Positions 12,019 to 19,819 of a DNA stretch of 43,855 nucleotides are shown here, in pieces; within the stretch, counting starts at the first letter, position 1; every line of letters begins with the position of its first letter. Source of the DNA: an uncultured Clostridia bacterium. Lineage in GTDB: Bacteria; Bacillota; Clostridia; Christensenellales; Borkfalkiaceae. The stretch is from contig CALDOZ010000011.1 in assembly GCA_937912025.1 (NCBI GenBank), positions 1 to 43,855 on the forward strand, written 5' to 3'. The position numbers and the translations under genes are program-made. The notes beneath the pieces were generated by a model that was given only the letters and a program-made list of their open reading frames with translations, did not search any database and was not told the DNA's origin.

Positions 12019-14721
12019 ATGAAAAAACTTTTAATCACATTATTAACTTTATTGTTGACCTTGTGTGCTTTAGTTGGTTTAACAGCGTGTGAGGAGCCAG
12101 AACCACAAGCCCCAGAAATAGATTATTCAAAATATAACTATTATGGCAATTATAGTTTTAGAAGCAATTTATCTAATGGCGGAACGTTGGAATTAAATTT
12201 TAAGCTTGGTAAAGATAACAAGTATGAAATGACGCTAGATGTTTATAGTGTTAACGGTCTTTGTCTTGTTGACGTTACGGAAGAGGGGTCTTATTCAATG
12301 AGCACCTTAGACGAACCAATTTTTGATGAAACAATGAACGTTATATATATGTTGTCATTAACCCCATACTTAAGCACGGGGTTTGCAAATTATGAATCGG
12401 TGTACGGATTTTACGGATATATAACACAAGGATTTTATATGGACTATTGGTGGTATTATATTGACCACTATCAATACGGAGCGTCCGTGTATTTTGGCAA
12501 AGATGGCAATCAATATAAGGCAGAATATAGTAAACTAAAATATGAAGTTACGTATATTGCAAGTGCCGGAGGTAAAATAAATGGTTATACAAATCAATCA
12601 ATAATTGAAGGTGAAGATACTGTAGAAGTAACAGCGGTTCCTGATTACGGTTATGCTTTTAATCGTTGGAGCGATGGAGTTACCTCGGCCACAAGAAAAG
12701 AAACTAACGTATATTCTAAAATAGAAGTAACTGCACATTTTGTTGAGGCTTTGCCTAAATATACGCTAACGTATACATCTACGGATGGCGGAACTTTACA
12801 AGGCGAACTATCTCAAACTTTGTTTCAAGGATTAAACGGAACAAAGGTTACAGCTATTCCCAATAAAAGCTCAATAACAGGAGGTTATCCGTATCAGTTT
12901 ATAGAGTGGAGCGACGGTGTAAAAACGGCTGAAAGAACAGACCTTAACGTTCAAGGTAATATATCCGTAAAGGCTATATTCAAACCGCAGTATGAATATT
13001 ATGCGGAAAATTGTGCTGGTGGAAGAATAGAAATTTCTACAAATATTGCAAATCATGCAAATAATTATACTGTAACGGCAACGGCGATAGCTGATAAGGG
13101 TTGGGTTTTCGTCGAATGGAAAGACGGGGTTAAAACGGAAACACGTACTGACGTTCTTACGCACGATACAACCATTCAAGCAGTTTTTGCAAGAGAAATC
13201 AACGTGATTGCAACAACTGGCGGTAAAATATATGAAAGTGACAACGAAGAAACGGAAATGAAGTTAAGCATAACACCACCAACTAACTCGGAAACAATTT
13301 ATTATATACAAGCAATAGCTGATGAAGGATATAAGTTTGTTGGCTGGTCGGCAAGTGAAGACGGAAGTTATATTATTAATGTTAACGGAACTGTAATGAT
13401 TAATTTCTATTTTGAATATAACACGTGTTACGCTATTTTTGCCGAAGATGGTGAGCAAGGCGGAGGCTCCGGTTCAAATGATGATGGTGAGCAAGGCGGA
13501 GGCTCTGGTTCAAATGAAGAAGAGAATGAAGAAGAGTTAGATTTTTTTAATTTTATACTTTACGACGATAGAGAAATATCCATAATAAGCGTTCAAGAAA
13601 ATAGTGTTGTAAAATTAGATTCCATAACAAAGGAAGGATATACGTTTAATGGTTGGCGCATTAACGGGCAATTAAAACAAGCTGGAGAAATAATAACAAT
13701 TACGTCTAATACAACAGCATATGCAAGTTGGGCTATTGATACGTATAGTATTATTTATAATTTGGGCGAGGGTGTGCTTGAAAACAAAAAGACAAACTTC
13801 ACAATTCAAGATTTGCCTTACTCTTTGCCAAATCCTATGCCACAAGGTGAATTATGTTTTGTTAAATGGACAACAGATGAAACTGGGCAAAATTCTATTG
13901 AAAAGATCACCGAACTAAAAAATTATGAAGTATATGCTCACTACGAAAACTCGGCAGAATTTTTAACTTATAGATATAACGAAGGATTGCAAGGTTACGA
14001 AGTAAGTGGCTATACTGGTAACGGCAAGGATTTATCTATTCCCTCTTTATATAGAGGAGTTGCGGTAAAAAGTATAGGTGCTTCTGCGTTCTATAATTGC
14101 GATTCATTAACAAGTATAGAAATACCGAACAGTGTAACAAGTATAGGTGATATGGCGTTCTATAATTGTAGTTCATTAGCAAGCATAGAAATTCCTAATA
14201 GCGTAACAAGTATAGGTTATTATGTGTTCTCTAATTGCTCTTCACTAACAAGTATAGAAATACCGAACAGTGTAACAGGTATAGGTGGATATGCGTTCAG
14301 TTATTGCGAAAATTTGACAAGTGTGATTTTTGAAGAAGATAGCAAATTGAATGAAATAGATTATTCTGCGTTCGAAAATTGTAGTTCATTGTCAAGTATA
14401 GAAATACCCGACAGTGTAAGGAGTATAAATGGACGTGCGTTCTATAATTGCGATTCATTAACAAGTATAGAAATCCCGGCAGGCATAACTTATATAGGTG
14501 ATGATGTATTTGGAGACAGTAATGAATTAAAAACAATGATAATAAATTCTTCGTACGTTGCCAACGTTTCATTTATAGGAGAATTATTGCAAAACGCAAT
14601 AGATGTATACATTCACACAGATATCACGGTAACCGCAAATATTTATAATATAATATTCAATAATCTAGGGGTAGAAGAAATTGACGGAGTGGAATATTAT
14701 CATTATCAAATAAAGGAGTAA
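12019..14721 (+). CDS. Surface lipoprotein with InlB-like repeats and BspA-type leucine-rich repeats
   Basis: 900 residues. Start chosen at MKKLLITLL (aaaggag eight bases upstream); the open frame goes 41 codons further but would cover the terminator. Signal peptide with lipobox LTAC, Cys24 lipidated. After a unique ~140-residue region come four divergent InlB B-repeat-like modules (each with GG-x-I/L, W-SDGV or GW and a final AHF/AIF), about 175-480. A Gly/Ser linker encoded by a 36-base tandem repeat follows, then Listeria-Bacteroides-type repeats (EGYTFNGW, CFVKWTTDETG), and about six BspA-type LRR_5 repeats (SLTSIEIPNSVTSIG, AFYNCSSL), about 650-840. Such proteins sit on the cell surface and bind host or neighbour molecules; the ligand is unknown. 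Regulation probably goes through the leader RNA and terminator. It lies in the tRNA-Ser island. Confidence 0.85.
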   Translation: MKKLLITLLTLLLTLCALVGLTACEEPEPQAPEIDYSKYNYYGNYSFRSNLSNGGTLELNFKLGKDNKYEMTLDVYSVNGLCLVDVTEEGSYSMSTLDEPIFDETMNVIYMLSLTPYLSTGFANYESVYGFYGYITQGFYMDYWWYYIDHYQYGASVYFGKDGNQYKAEYSKLKYEVTYIASAGGKINGYTNQSIIEGEDTVEVTAVPDYGYAFNRWSDGVTSATRKETNVYSKIEVTAHFVEALPKYTLTYTSTDGGTLQGELSQTLFQGLNGTKVTAIPNKSSITGGYPYQFIEWSDGVKTAERTDLNVQGNISVKAIFKPQYEYYAENCAGGRIEISTNIANHANNYTVTATAIADKGWVFVEWKDGVKTETRTDVLTHDTTIQAVFAREINVIATTGGKIYESDNEETEMKLSITPPTNSETIYYIQAIADEGYKFVGWSASEDGSYIINVNGTVMINFYFEYNTCYAIFAEDGEQGGGSGSNDDGEQGGGSGSNEEENEEELDFFNFILYDDREISIISVQENSVVKLDSITKEGYTFNGWRINGQLKQAGEIITITSNTTAYASWAIDTYSIIYNLGEGVLENKKTNFTIQDLPYSLPNPMPQGELCFVKWTTDETGQNSIEKITELKNYEVYAHYENSAEFLTYRYNEGLQGYEVSGYTGNGKDLSIPSLYRGVAVKSIGASAFYNCDSLTSIEIPNSVTSIGDMAFYNCSSLASIEIPNSVTSIGYYVFSNCSSLTSIEIPNSVTGIGGYAFSYCENLTSVIFEEDSKLNEIDYSAFENCSSLSSIEIPDSVRSINGRAFYNCDSLTSIEIPAGITYIGDDVFGDSNELKTMIINSSYVANVSFIGELLQNAIDVYIHTDITVTANIYNIIFNNLGVEEIDGVEYYHYQIKE
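13447..13518 (+). repeat. 36-base tandem duplication encoding a Gly/Ser linker
   Basis: Two adjacent 36-base copies (13447-13482, 13483-13518) differing at two positions, encoding DGEQGGGSGSND and DGEQGGGSGSNE. It joins the InlB-like part to the following repeats and looks like a recent duplication. Confidence 0.8.
14077..14490 (+). repeat. BspA leucine-rich repeat array in DNA
   Basis: About six units of roughly 69 bases (23 codons), each with a segment like gcgttctataattg, a ttcattaacaagtatagaaa-type stretch and gtgtaacaagtatagg. Several copies are nearly the same at DNA level, which points to recent duplication or gene conversion. Confidence 0.75.
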
Positions 14722-14725
14722 TTTT

Positions 14726-15226
14726 GTGGATAATAAAATTTTGATCAAGGCTTTAAACGATTACTATTTCTTTTTTAATGGAGAAAGTGCCGTAAAAGAA
14801 GATACGATTTATCATATAGTTAACCAAAGGCTTTTATCGTTGCGTGCAAAAGGGCTTGACTTACAATATAAAATTCACTCTAATAAAAACCTAACTTTCA
14901 TAGAACTTGCATTTACTGTTTTTCCATACTGGGAAACTCGTAATAAAAAAGAAAAATTTATTGATAGAGTTAAAAGTTATTATAGTGACGAAAAAGCCTT
15001 GGAAATTTTGGGTTTTAGAAATAAAATTAAAGACAAATTTGAAAATCATTTCAAAACCGAAAATAAGAATTATGAAATTAGCAAGTATAAAGGTGAAAAT
15101 TTTACTTGGCTTGTAAGGTTTGACCTTAAAGGCGCTAGTGAAGTTGAAATTGTAATTGACATATATAATTTCATTAACAACACTTATCCGTTTTTAGAAA
15201 ACATATTAAAAGAATTAGGTCTATAA
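14726..15226 (+). CDS. Hypothetical protein (166 aa) following the lipoprotein
   Basis: 166 residues, GTG start four bases after the lipoprotein stop with a strong aaaggag site inside the previous gene, so it is translated from the same message. Soluble, rich in Lys, Phe, Tyr and Asn, with no signal peptide or membrane segment. Parts: LIKALNDYYFFFNGES, a beta-like stretch with FIELAFTVFPYWET, a helical middle, and a C-terminal VIDIYNFINNTYPFLENILKELGL. I do not recognise the family. As a cytoplasmic partner of an exported protein it could be a regulator or just a passenger of the island. A clear terminator follows. Confidence 0.65.
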   Translation: MDNKILIKALNDYYFFFNGESAVKEDTIYHIVNQRLLSLRAKGLDLQYKIHSNKNLTFIELAFTVFPYWETRNKKEKFIDRVKSYYSDEKALEILGFRNKIKDKFENHFKTENKNYEISKYKGENFTWLVRFDLKGASEVEIVIDIYNFINNTYPFLENILKELGL

Positions 15227-15232
15227 ACACAT

Positions 15233-15260
15233 AAAAGCGTTAGAAACTTCTAACGCTTTT
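15233..15260 (+). terminator. Terminator of the lipoprotein operon
   Basis: 11-bp stem aaaagcgttag / ctaacgctttt directly after the 166-aa gene, followed by attatt. It closes the plus-strand unit of the island. Confidence 0.85.
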
Positions 15261-15352
15261 ATTATTGTTTTTCTTTAATATTTCGTTTTAATACAAAAAT
15301 TATACCAGCATTTCCTTTAATGAAAATATATTTAATTATTGTAATAGAAAAA

Positions 15353-15382
15353 GCGACTCTATTTGGGTTCAAATAGAATCGC
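15353..15382 (-). terminator. tRNA-Ser terminator
   Basis: Stem gcga-c-tctatttg / caaataga-a-tcgc with a four-base loop, three bases after the tRNA 3' end; on the minus strand a run of five T follows. The rest of the gap 15261-15352 shows nothing I can name. Confidence 0.8.
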
Positions 15383-15385
15383 TCT

Positions 15386-15476
15386 TGGCGGAAGGTTAGG
15401 GATTCGAACCCCAGGATGGCTCATCACCATCAACGGTTTTCAAGACCGCCGCCTTCGACCGCTCAGCCAACCTTCC
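15386..15476 (-). tRNA. tRNA-Ser (anticodon UGA)
   Basis: Full class II tRNA on the minus strand: acceptor ggaaggt / accttcc, discriminator G and encoded CCA, D-arm ggctgagcggtcgaaggc, anticodon loop cttgaaa with anticodon TGA, a long variable arm (gatggtgatgagccatc) as in serine tRNAs, and T-loop ttcgaat. Reads UCA and related Ser codons. Its last 15 bases recur at 11221-11235, suggesting it is the attachment site of the island. Confidence 0.97.
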
Positions 15477-15610
15477 AAATATTCTCAACGTTTGCTATTA
15501 TATAGTATTTTAATAAATATTGCAAGCATTTTTAAGTAAAATATCAAATATTTTTATTATATTTTTAATATAGGCGCGCACCTATATTTTAAGTACGCGC
15601 CCTATTTTAA

Positions 15611-16930
15611 TTAAATTTTAAATAATACGTTGTTTACTACGCTTTCAAGATATTCTTGTTTACCACTACCCGGAAGTTTTGCAACTTTAGCGTTTAAAGC
15701 ATATTCGGCAATTTCTTCAAGTTTAGCGTTGTCAGATAATATTTTTTTACCAATTTCGCTATTAAAATAACTTGAATAACGTTCTTTTTTAAAGTTATCA
15801 ATTCTGCCGTCTTCAATAATTTCGGCAGCCTTAATTAAACCTAAAGCAAACGTGTCCATACCAAGTATAAAACTTTCAAACATATCTTCGTAAGTGTAAG
15901 AAGGACGACGCGTTTTAGCATCAAAGTTAAATCCGCCCGTTAAACCACCTGCTTTTAAAACTTCATACATACACATTGTTGCGCTATAAACGTCAAACGG
16001 GAATTCATCAGTATCCCAACCAAGCAACATATCGCCTTGGTTAGCATCAATAGAGCCAAGCATACCGTTAACTGCGCTTATTCTAAGTTCATGCTCAAAC
16101 GTATGCGCTGCAAGAGTAGCGTGGTTTGCTTCAATATTAAGTTTAAAGTCTTTATCTAAACCGTGCGCTTTTAAAAAGCCTATTGCTGTTGAAGCGTCAA
16201 AATCATATTGATGTTTCATTGGTTCCTTCGGCTTAGGTTCGATATAGAAATCGCCTGTAAAACCAATTTTTCTACCATATTCAACAGCCATTTTCATAAG
16301 ACGCGCAATATTGTCAGTTTCAAACTTTACGTCAGTATTAAGTAAAGTTTCGTAACCTTCACGACCACCCCAGAAAACGTAACCTTTACCACCAAGTTTA
16401 ACGGTAATATCAAGCGCTTTTTTAACTTGAGCGCAAGCAAACGCAAAAACTTCAGCGCTATTTGTTGAACCTGCGCCGTTAACGTAACGTGGATTAGAGA
16501 ACATATTAGCAGTTCCCCATAAACACTTAATGCCCGTTTCGTTCATTTTTTGTAAAATATAGTCTGAAATTTCGTCAAGACGGCGGTTTGTTTCATTTAT
16601 ATCGTCCGCTTCAGGAACAATATCAACGTCGTGAAAACAAAAATATTCAATACCAAGTTTTTGCATAAATTCAAAACCTGCGTCAACTTTTGCTTTAGCA
16701 TGTTCCATCGTGCCTTCAACAGCGCCAAAACTTTTATTAGCAACTTTAGAGCCGAACATATCAACGCCACAAGCGCATAAGTTATGCCACCAAGCCATTG
16801 CAAATGGTAAATGTTCACTCATTTTTTTGCCTAAAATTACCTTATCTTTATCATAGTATTTGAATGACAAAGAGTTTTTGCTATTGCTTCCTTCAAATTG
16901 AATTTTAGGAATATTTTTAAAAATTTCCAT
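15611..16930 (-). CDS. xylA: Xylose isomerase
   Basis: Converts D-xylose to D-xylulose (and glucose to fructose), the first step of the isomerase pathway for xylose use. The TIM-barrel family motifs are complete: FCFHDVDI with the catalytic His, VFWGGREGYETLLNTD, IEPKPKEPMKHQYDFD with metal-binding Glu, LNIEANHATLAAHTFEHEL, and GSIDANQGDMLLGWDTDEFP. Residue number 439 is normal. The ATG at 16930 follows ggggtgg; four codons further upstream are open but less likely. It has a good promoter and lies divergent from a PocR/AraC regulator. No xylulokinase or transporter is visible nearby. Confidence 0.97.
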   Translation of the reverse strand: MEIFKNIPKIQFEGSNSKNSLSFKYYDKDKVILGKKMSEHLPFAMAWWHNLCACGVDMFGSKVANKSFGAVEGTMEHAKAKVDAGFEFMQKLGIEYFCFHDVDIVPEADDINETNRRLDEISDYILQKMNETGIKCLWGTANMFSNPRYVNGAGSTNSAEVFAFACAQVKKALDITVKLGGKGYVFWGGREGYETLLNTDVKFETDNIARLMKMAVEYGRKIGFTGDFYIEPKPKEPMKHQYDFDASTAIGFLKAHGLDKDFKLNIEANHATLAAHTFEHELRISAVNGMLGSIDANQGDMLLGWDTDEFPFDVYSATMCMYEVLKAGGLTGGFNFDAKTRRPSYTYEDMFESFILGMDTFALGLIKAAEIIEDGRIDNFKKERYSSYFNSEIGKKILSDNAKLEEIAEYALNAKVAKLPGSGKQEYLESVVNNVLFKI

Positions 16931-16955
16931 AATCCACCCCACAGTTTTTTGTTTT

Positions 16956-16984
16956 ATTATAACAATAAATTTTTACCGTTACAA
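16956..16984 (-). promoter_or_regulatory. xylA promoter
   Basis: Minus strand: -35 TTGTAA (16979-16984), 17 bases, -10 TATAAT (16956-16961). It sits in the 140-base region shared with the divergent regulator gene, where the AraC-type protein probably binds. Confidence 0.65.
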
Positions 16985-17070
16985 TGTTTTTATGTTCTAT
17001 TATAGGTAAATTTGTTCAAAGTTTGAAAATAATTATTGATTTTTTAGTTTTTTTGTGATAACATTTTAAT

Positions 17071-17898
17071 ATGATTAGTTCTTTTGATATTAAAAATTTA
17101 AACGAGTTTTTAAAAGACTTTTATCACTCTGTGGGTATTCGAATTTCAGTTTTTGACGACGAGTTTAATATAGTAACTGAATACCCCGAAAACGCGCCTG
17201 AAATTTGCAAGTTAATTCGTTCGACAATTAGCGGAGAAGAAGGTTGTAAAAAATGCGATTTAGATGCTTGTAAAAAGGCAAAACTCACTAAAACTCAGCA
17301 CGTTTATTTGTGTCACGCTGGTATTACTGAAGCGGTTACACCTATAACATATAGCGGAGTAATTTTAGGTTACGTTATTTTAGCACATATGATGCCTATT
17401 GAAAATTATAACGAAGCGATTGATAACGCTATAAATTTAATTAGTAAATACGACGTTGATATAGATTTTGCTAAAACTTTGCTTAAAGAAATTTCCCCTA
17501 AAAGTAAGGAACAAATTTACGCATCAGTTAAATTATGTAATGCAGTTGCGTCTTATATTTATGTTTCAGACCTTGTTAAATTTAAAAATGAAAACATAGC
17601 GACTAAAATTCACGACTACGTTTGCAAAAATCTTGCTTTTGATTTATCTTCCGACGCTATTTGTCGTAATTTTTTAATTTCAAGAACTAAACTTTACGAA
17701 ATTTCTAATAAAAGTTTTGGAATGAGTATATCTGAATTTGTTACAAAAAAGCGCATAGAAAAAGCAAAAGAACTTATTAAAAACGGTTTATCCGTTAATA
17801 AAGTTGCAGAGTTGGTAGGTTTTCAAGAACCTAATTATTTTACAAAGGTTTTTAAAAAATATACTAATTATACCCCTAGTCAATATAAAAACGTTTAA
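17071..17898 (+). CDS. PocR-domain AraC-family transcriptional regulator
   Basis: 275 residues. N-terminal PocR ligand-sensing domain, about 1-160: NEFLKDFYHSVGIRISVFDDEFNIV, the Cys cluster GCKKCDLDACKKA, HVYLCHAGITEAVTPI and GVILGYVILAHMM. C-terminal AraC helix-turn-helix pair, about 175-275: ISRTKLYEISNKSFGMSISEFV, RIEKAKELI, VAELVGFQEPNYFTKVFKKYTNYTPSQYK. PocR domains bind small molecules such as hydrocarbon derivatives and sugars. Divergence from xylA across a short intergenic region suggests that it activates xylA in response to xylose; that is inference. Confidence 0.9.
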   Translation: MISSFDIKNLNEFLKDFYHSVGIRISVFDDEFNIVTEYPENAPEICKLIRSTISGEEGCKKCDLDACKKAKLTKTQHVYLCHAGITEAVTPITYSGVILGYVILAHMMPIENYNEAIDNAINLISKYDVDIDFAKTLLKEISPKSKEQIYASVKLCNAVASYIYVSDLVKFKNENIATKIHDYVCKNLAFDLSSDAICRNFLISRTKLYEISNKSFGMSISEFVTKKRIEKAKELIKNGLSVNKVAELVGFQEPNYFTKVFKKYTNYTPSQYKNV

Positions 17899-17914
17899 TT
17901 AAAAAAATAAAAAT

Positions 17915-17943
17915 GCGCCTAAAGAGTTAATCTTAATAGGCGC
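17915..17943. terminator. Bidirectional terminator
   Basis: Seven-base stem gcgccta / taggcgc between the converging regulator (plus) and hydrolase (minus) genes, with A/T-rich flanks. Confidence 0.6.
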
Positions 17944-17981
17944 GTTAATTTTTGGAATAATTTTTTTAATAAAACTAAATT

Positions 17982-18503
17982 TTAATCTAAAATTTTAATT
18001 TGGCACATTTTCATAGCGTTTATAGCGTTATTATGACTGTCAGGAGTAACCCCCGCGCAACAAGACGAATTTACTATAATTTCACTATCTAAAAATGCCG
18101 ATTTTAAAAGCATTGCGTTTGAGATAACGCAAATATCGGTACAAAGACCGCATAACGTTACAGAATTAATACTTTCAACGTCGTTAACCTTTAATAAGAT
18201 ATTTACAAGATCTAACGAGCCAAACGTTGGTTTGTCAATAATGCCGTCACACTTAAGATTTTTAAGTTCATCACAAATTTCCCACCCGTAAGTGTTTTTT
18301 ATACAATGCTCAACGGGTAAATTTTTACCTTCTTTCGTTTGAAGATAATTTTGGTAATGAGTATCGCGAGTGTAATACACTTTACCGTTAAAATTTTCAA
18401 TAAGATGTTTAACGTTTGTCACTATTTTTTGCGCTTCTTTAGTTCCAAGCGAACCGCTTATAAAATCATTTTGCATATCAACAACAATTAAAATATCTTG
18501 CAT
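17982..18503 (-). CDS. Cysteine hydrolase, nicotinamidase-like
   Basis: Isochorismatase-fold hydrolase, 173 residues. Catalytic triad: Asp in VVDMQNDF, Lys in IIDKPTFGS, Cys in CGLCTDICV. Metal-binding residues typical of nicotinamidases seem present (TRDTHYQNY, PVEHC). It probably deamidates nicotinamide to nicotinate for NAD salvage, though other amidases share this fold. The ATG at 18503 follows ggagataatt; an in-frame ATG four codons upstream overlaps that site. A single gene, downstream of nothing on its strand, facing the regulator gene. Confidence 0.85.
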   Translation of the reverse strand: MQDILIVVDMQNDFISGSLGTKEAQKIVTNVKHLIENFNGKVYYTRDTHYQNYLQTKEGKNLPVEHCIKNTYGWEICDELKNLKCDGIIDKPTFGSLDLVNILLKVNDVESINSVTLCGLCTDICVISNAMLLKSAFLDSEIIVNSSCCAGVTPDSHNNAINAMKMCQIKILD

Positions 18504-18626
18504 AATTATCTCCATCTATTATTTAATATTTTATAGTATTTTAGCATATAAATATAAAAAAATAAATATTGTAACAAAATTTTTTTTAAAAAAATATAAT
18601 AATTTTGAAAAATAAGTAAAAATACT

Positions 18627-18655
18627 TTGACATTAAGTAAAATATGTGGTATTAT
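18627..18655 (+). promoter_or_regulatory. dap operon promoter
   Basis: -35 TTGACA (18627-18632), 17-base spacer, -10 TATTAT (18650-18655), just before the lysine riboswitch. Confidence 0.8.
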
Positions 18656-18667
18656 ATGCAAAAATAA

Positions 18668-18828
18668 AGATAGAGGCGCGCTTTGTTATAAGTAACGTAT
18701 ACGGCTTTGCCGTTTGCCTATAAATTACGCGAAAGGAACGAGCGCCGAAGCAAACGCCATAGGCAAGCGTTTAGCTGGCAGTACGGAGAATATCCGCCCT
18801 GTTGTCGCTTTACAGCGGAGTGCTATCC
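18668..18828 (+). promoter_or_regulatory. Lysine riboswitch (L-box)
   Basis: Conserved lysine riboswitch parts in order: gatagaggcgcgc, agtaac, aaaggaacgagcgccgaagc, gctggcagtacggag, ccgccctg and gtgctatc. P1 pairs gatag (18669-18673) with ctatc (18823-18827). The same ctatc can pair with gatag inside the terminator that follows, so bound lysine lets the terminator form and shuts off dapA-dapB-ddh-lysA. Confidence 0.93.
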
Positions 18829-18848
18829 TTTTAATAACTTATTTATTA

Positions 18849-18892
18849 AGAGATAGTCTTTTTTGTAAAGGTTGTCTCTTTTATTATTTTTA
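18849..18892 (+). terminator. Riboswitch-controlled terminator
   Basis: Stem agagatagtctttt / aaaggttgtctct (several G-U pairs) followed by a T-rich run. Its 5' arm holds the gatag that competes with riboswitch P1. Confidence 0.8.
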
Positions 18893-18926
18893 GTATATAT
18901 TAGTATAAATTTTTAGGAGATATATC

Positions 18927-19811
18927 ATGAAAAACACAGTATTTACAGGTGCAGCAACAGCAATTATCACACCGCTTAACGAAAACGGTATTGATTATGA
19001 AGCGTTTGGTAGACTTATTGAATGGCAAATTCAAGAAGGTATTGACGCTATAGTTTCAGTTGGAACAACTGGCGAAGGTTCTACCCTTACCGACGAAGAA
19101 CATAAACAAGCATTTAAATTTTGTGTTGAAAAAGTAGCAGGTCGTGTTCCAGTTATCGCTGGTACTGGCTCAAACGATATTGATTATGCTATCAAACTTA
19201 CAAAATACGCTTGTGAAGTTGGCGCTGACGCTATGCTTTTAGTTACACCTTATTATAATAAAGCAACTCAAAAAGGTCTTATTGAGTCTTTTACCGCTAT
19301 TGCAAACGCTAGTACGAAGCCTTGTATTTTATATAACGTTCCATCAAGAACAGGTTGTAACCTTCTTCCTGAAACTTGCGCAGTTTTAGCAAAGCACCCT
19401 AATATCGTTGCAATTAAAGAAGCAAGCGGTAATATTTCACAAATTGCTAAGGTTGCTCAACTTTGCGGTAACGATATTGATATTTATTCTGGTAACGACG
19501 ACCAGATTATCCCCGTTTTATCGCTTGGTGGTAAAGGCGTTATTTCAGTTTTATCTAATATTATGCCAAAAGCAACTTCACAAATGGTTAAAATGTATTT
19601 AGCTGGAAAAACTCAAGAAGCGTTAAAACTTCAACTTGATTTACTTCCACTTATTAACCAATTATTCGTTGAAGTTAACCCAATCCCTGTTAAAGCGGCC
19701 TGCGCTAAAATGGGCTTTGGTGAAAACTATTTAAGACTTCCTTTAACTCCAATGGAAGAAAAGAATGAAAAAGTTTTATTTGATTTAATGAAAGAACAAA
19801 ACTTAATTTAA
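18927..19811 (+). CDS. dapA: 4-hydroxy-tetrahydrodipicolinate synthase
   Basis: Condenses pyruvate and aspartate semialdehyde, the first committed step of lysine/diaminopimelate synthesis. Class I aldolase TIM barrel: AIITPLNENGIDYEAF, SVGTTGEGSTLTDEEH (active-site Thr-Thr), GADAMLLVTPYYNK, catalytic Tyr in LYNVPSRTG and Schiff-base Lys in VAIKEASG. 294 residues, normal. Site ggagatat before the ATG. First gene of the operon under the lysine riboswitch; dapB follows after 8 bases. Confidence 0.97.
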   Translation: MKNTVFTGAATAIITPLNENGIDYEAFGRLIEWQIQEGIDAIVSVGTTGEGSTLTDEEHKQAFKFCVEKVAGRVPVIAGTGSNDIDYAIKLTKYACEVGADAMLLVTPYYNKATQKGLIESFTAIANASTKPCILYNVPSRTGCNLLPETCAVLAKHPNIVAIKEASGNISQIAKVAQLCGNDIDIYSGNDDQIIPVLSLGGKGVISVLSNIMPKATSQMVKMYLAGKTQEALKLQLDLLPLINQLFVEVNPIPVKAACAKMGFGENYLRLPLTPMEEKNEKVLFDLMKEQNLI

Positions 19812-19819
19812 GGTGATTT

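Larger units (their letters stand above)
11221..15400. mobile_element. Probable tRNA-Ser-associated genomic island without its own integrase
   Basis: An intact tRNA-Ser(UGA) stands at the right edge with its 3' end facing the island. At the left edge 15 bases of the tRNA 3' end recur as a direct repeat (tggcggaagattagg against tggcggaaggttagg, 14 of 15 the same). This is the layout left by tRNA-targeting integration. Inside are two small minus-strand genes, the folded leader RNA, the surface lipoprotein gene and a 166-aa gene. No integrase, transposase or replication gene is visible, so it would be a mobilised passenger or a decayed element. Confidence 0.5.

Noticed and set aside
11747..12038. 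Two overlapping minus-strand frames of 66-67 residues across the leader RNA
   Set aside because: They come from the long inverted repeats; neither has a ribosome-binding site or a protein-like make-up, and both would cover the promoter or terminator.
14077..14490. Possible CRISPR-like regular repeats
   Set aside because: The ~69-base units are in frame, encode BspA leucine-rich repeats and have no unique spacers.
14297..14572. Minus-strand frame inside the leucine-rich repeats
   Set aside because: A mirror of the repeat codons; no start signals.
15572..15605. Hairpin-like taggcgcg / cgcgcccta after xylA
   Set aside because: It needs a bulge and has only a short T-run; it may be the xylA terminator but is too weak to list.
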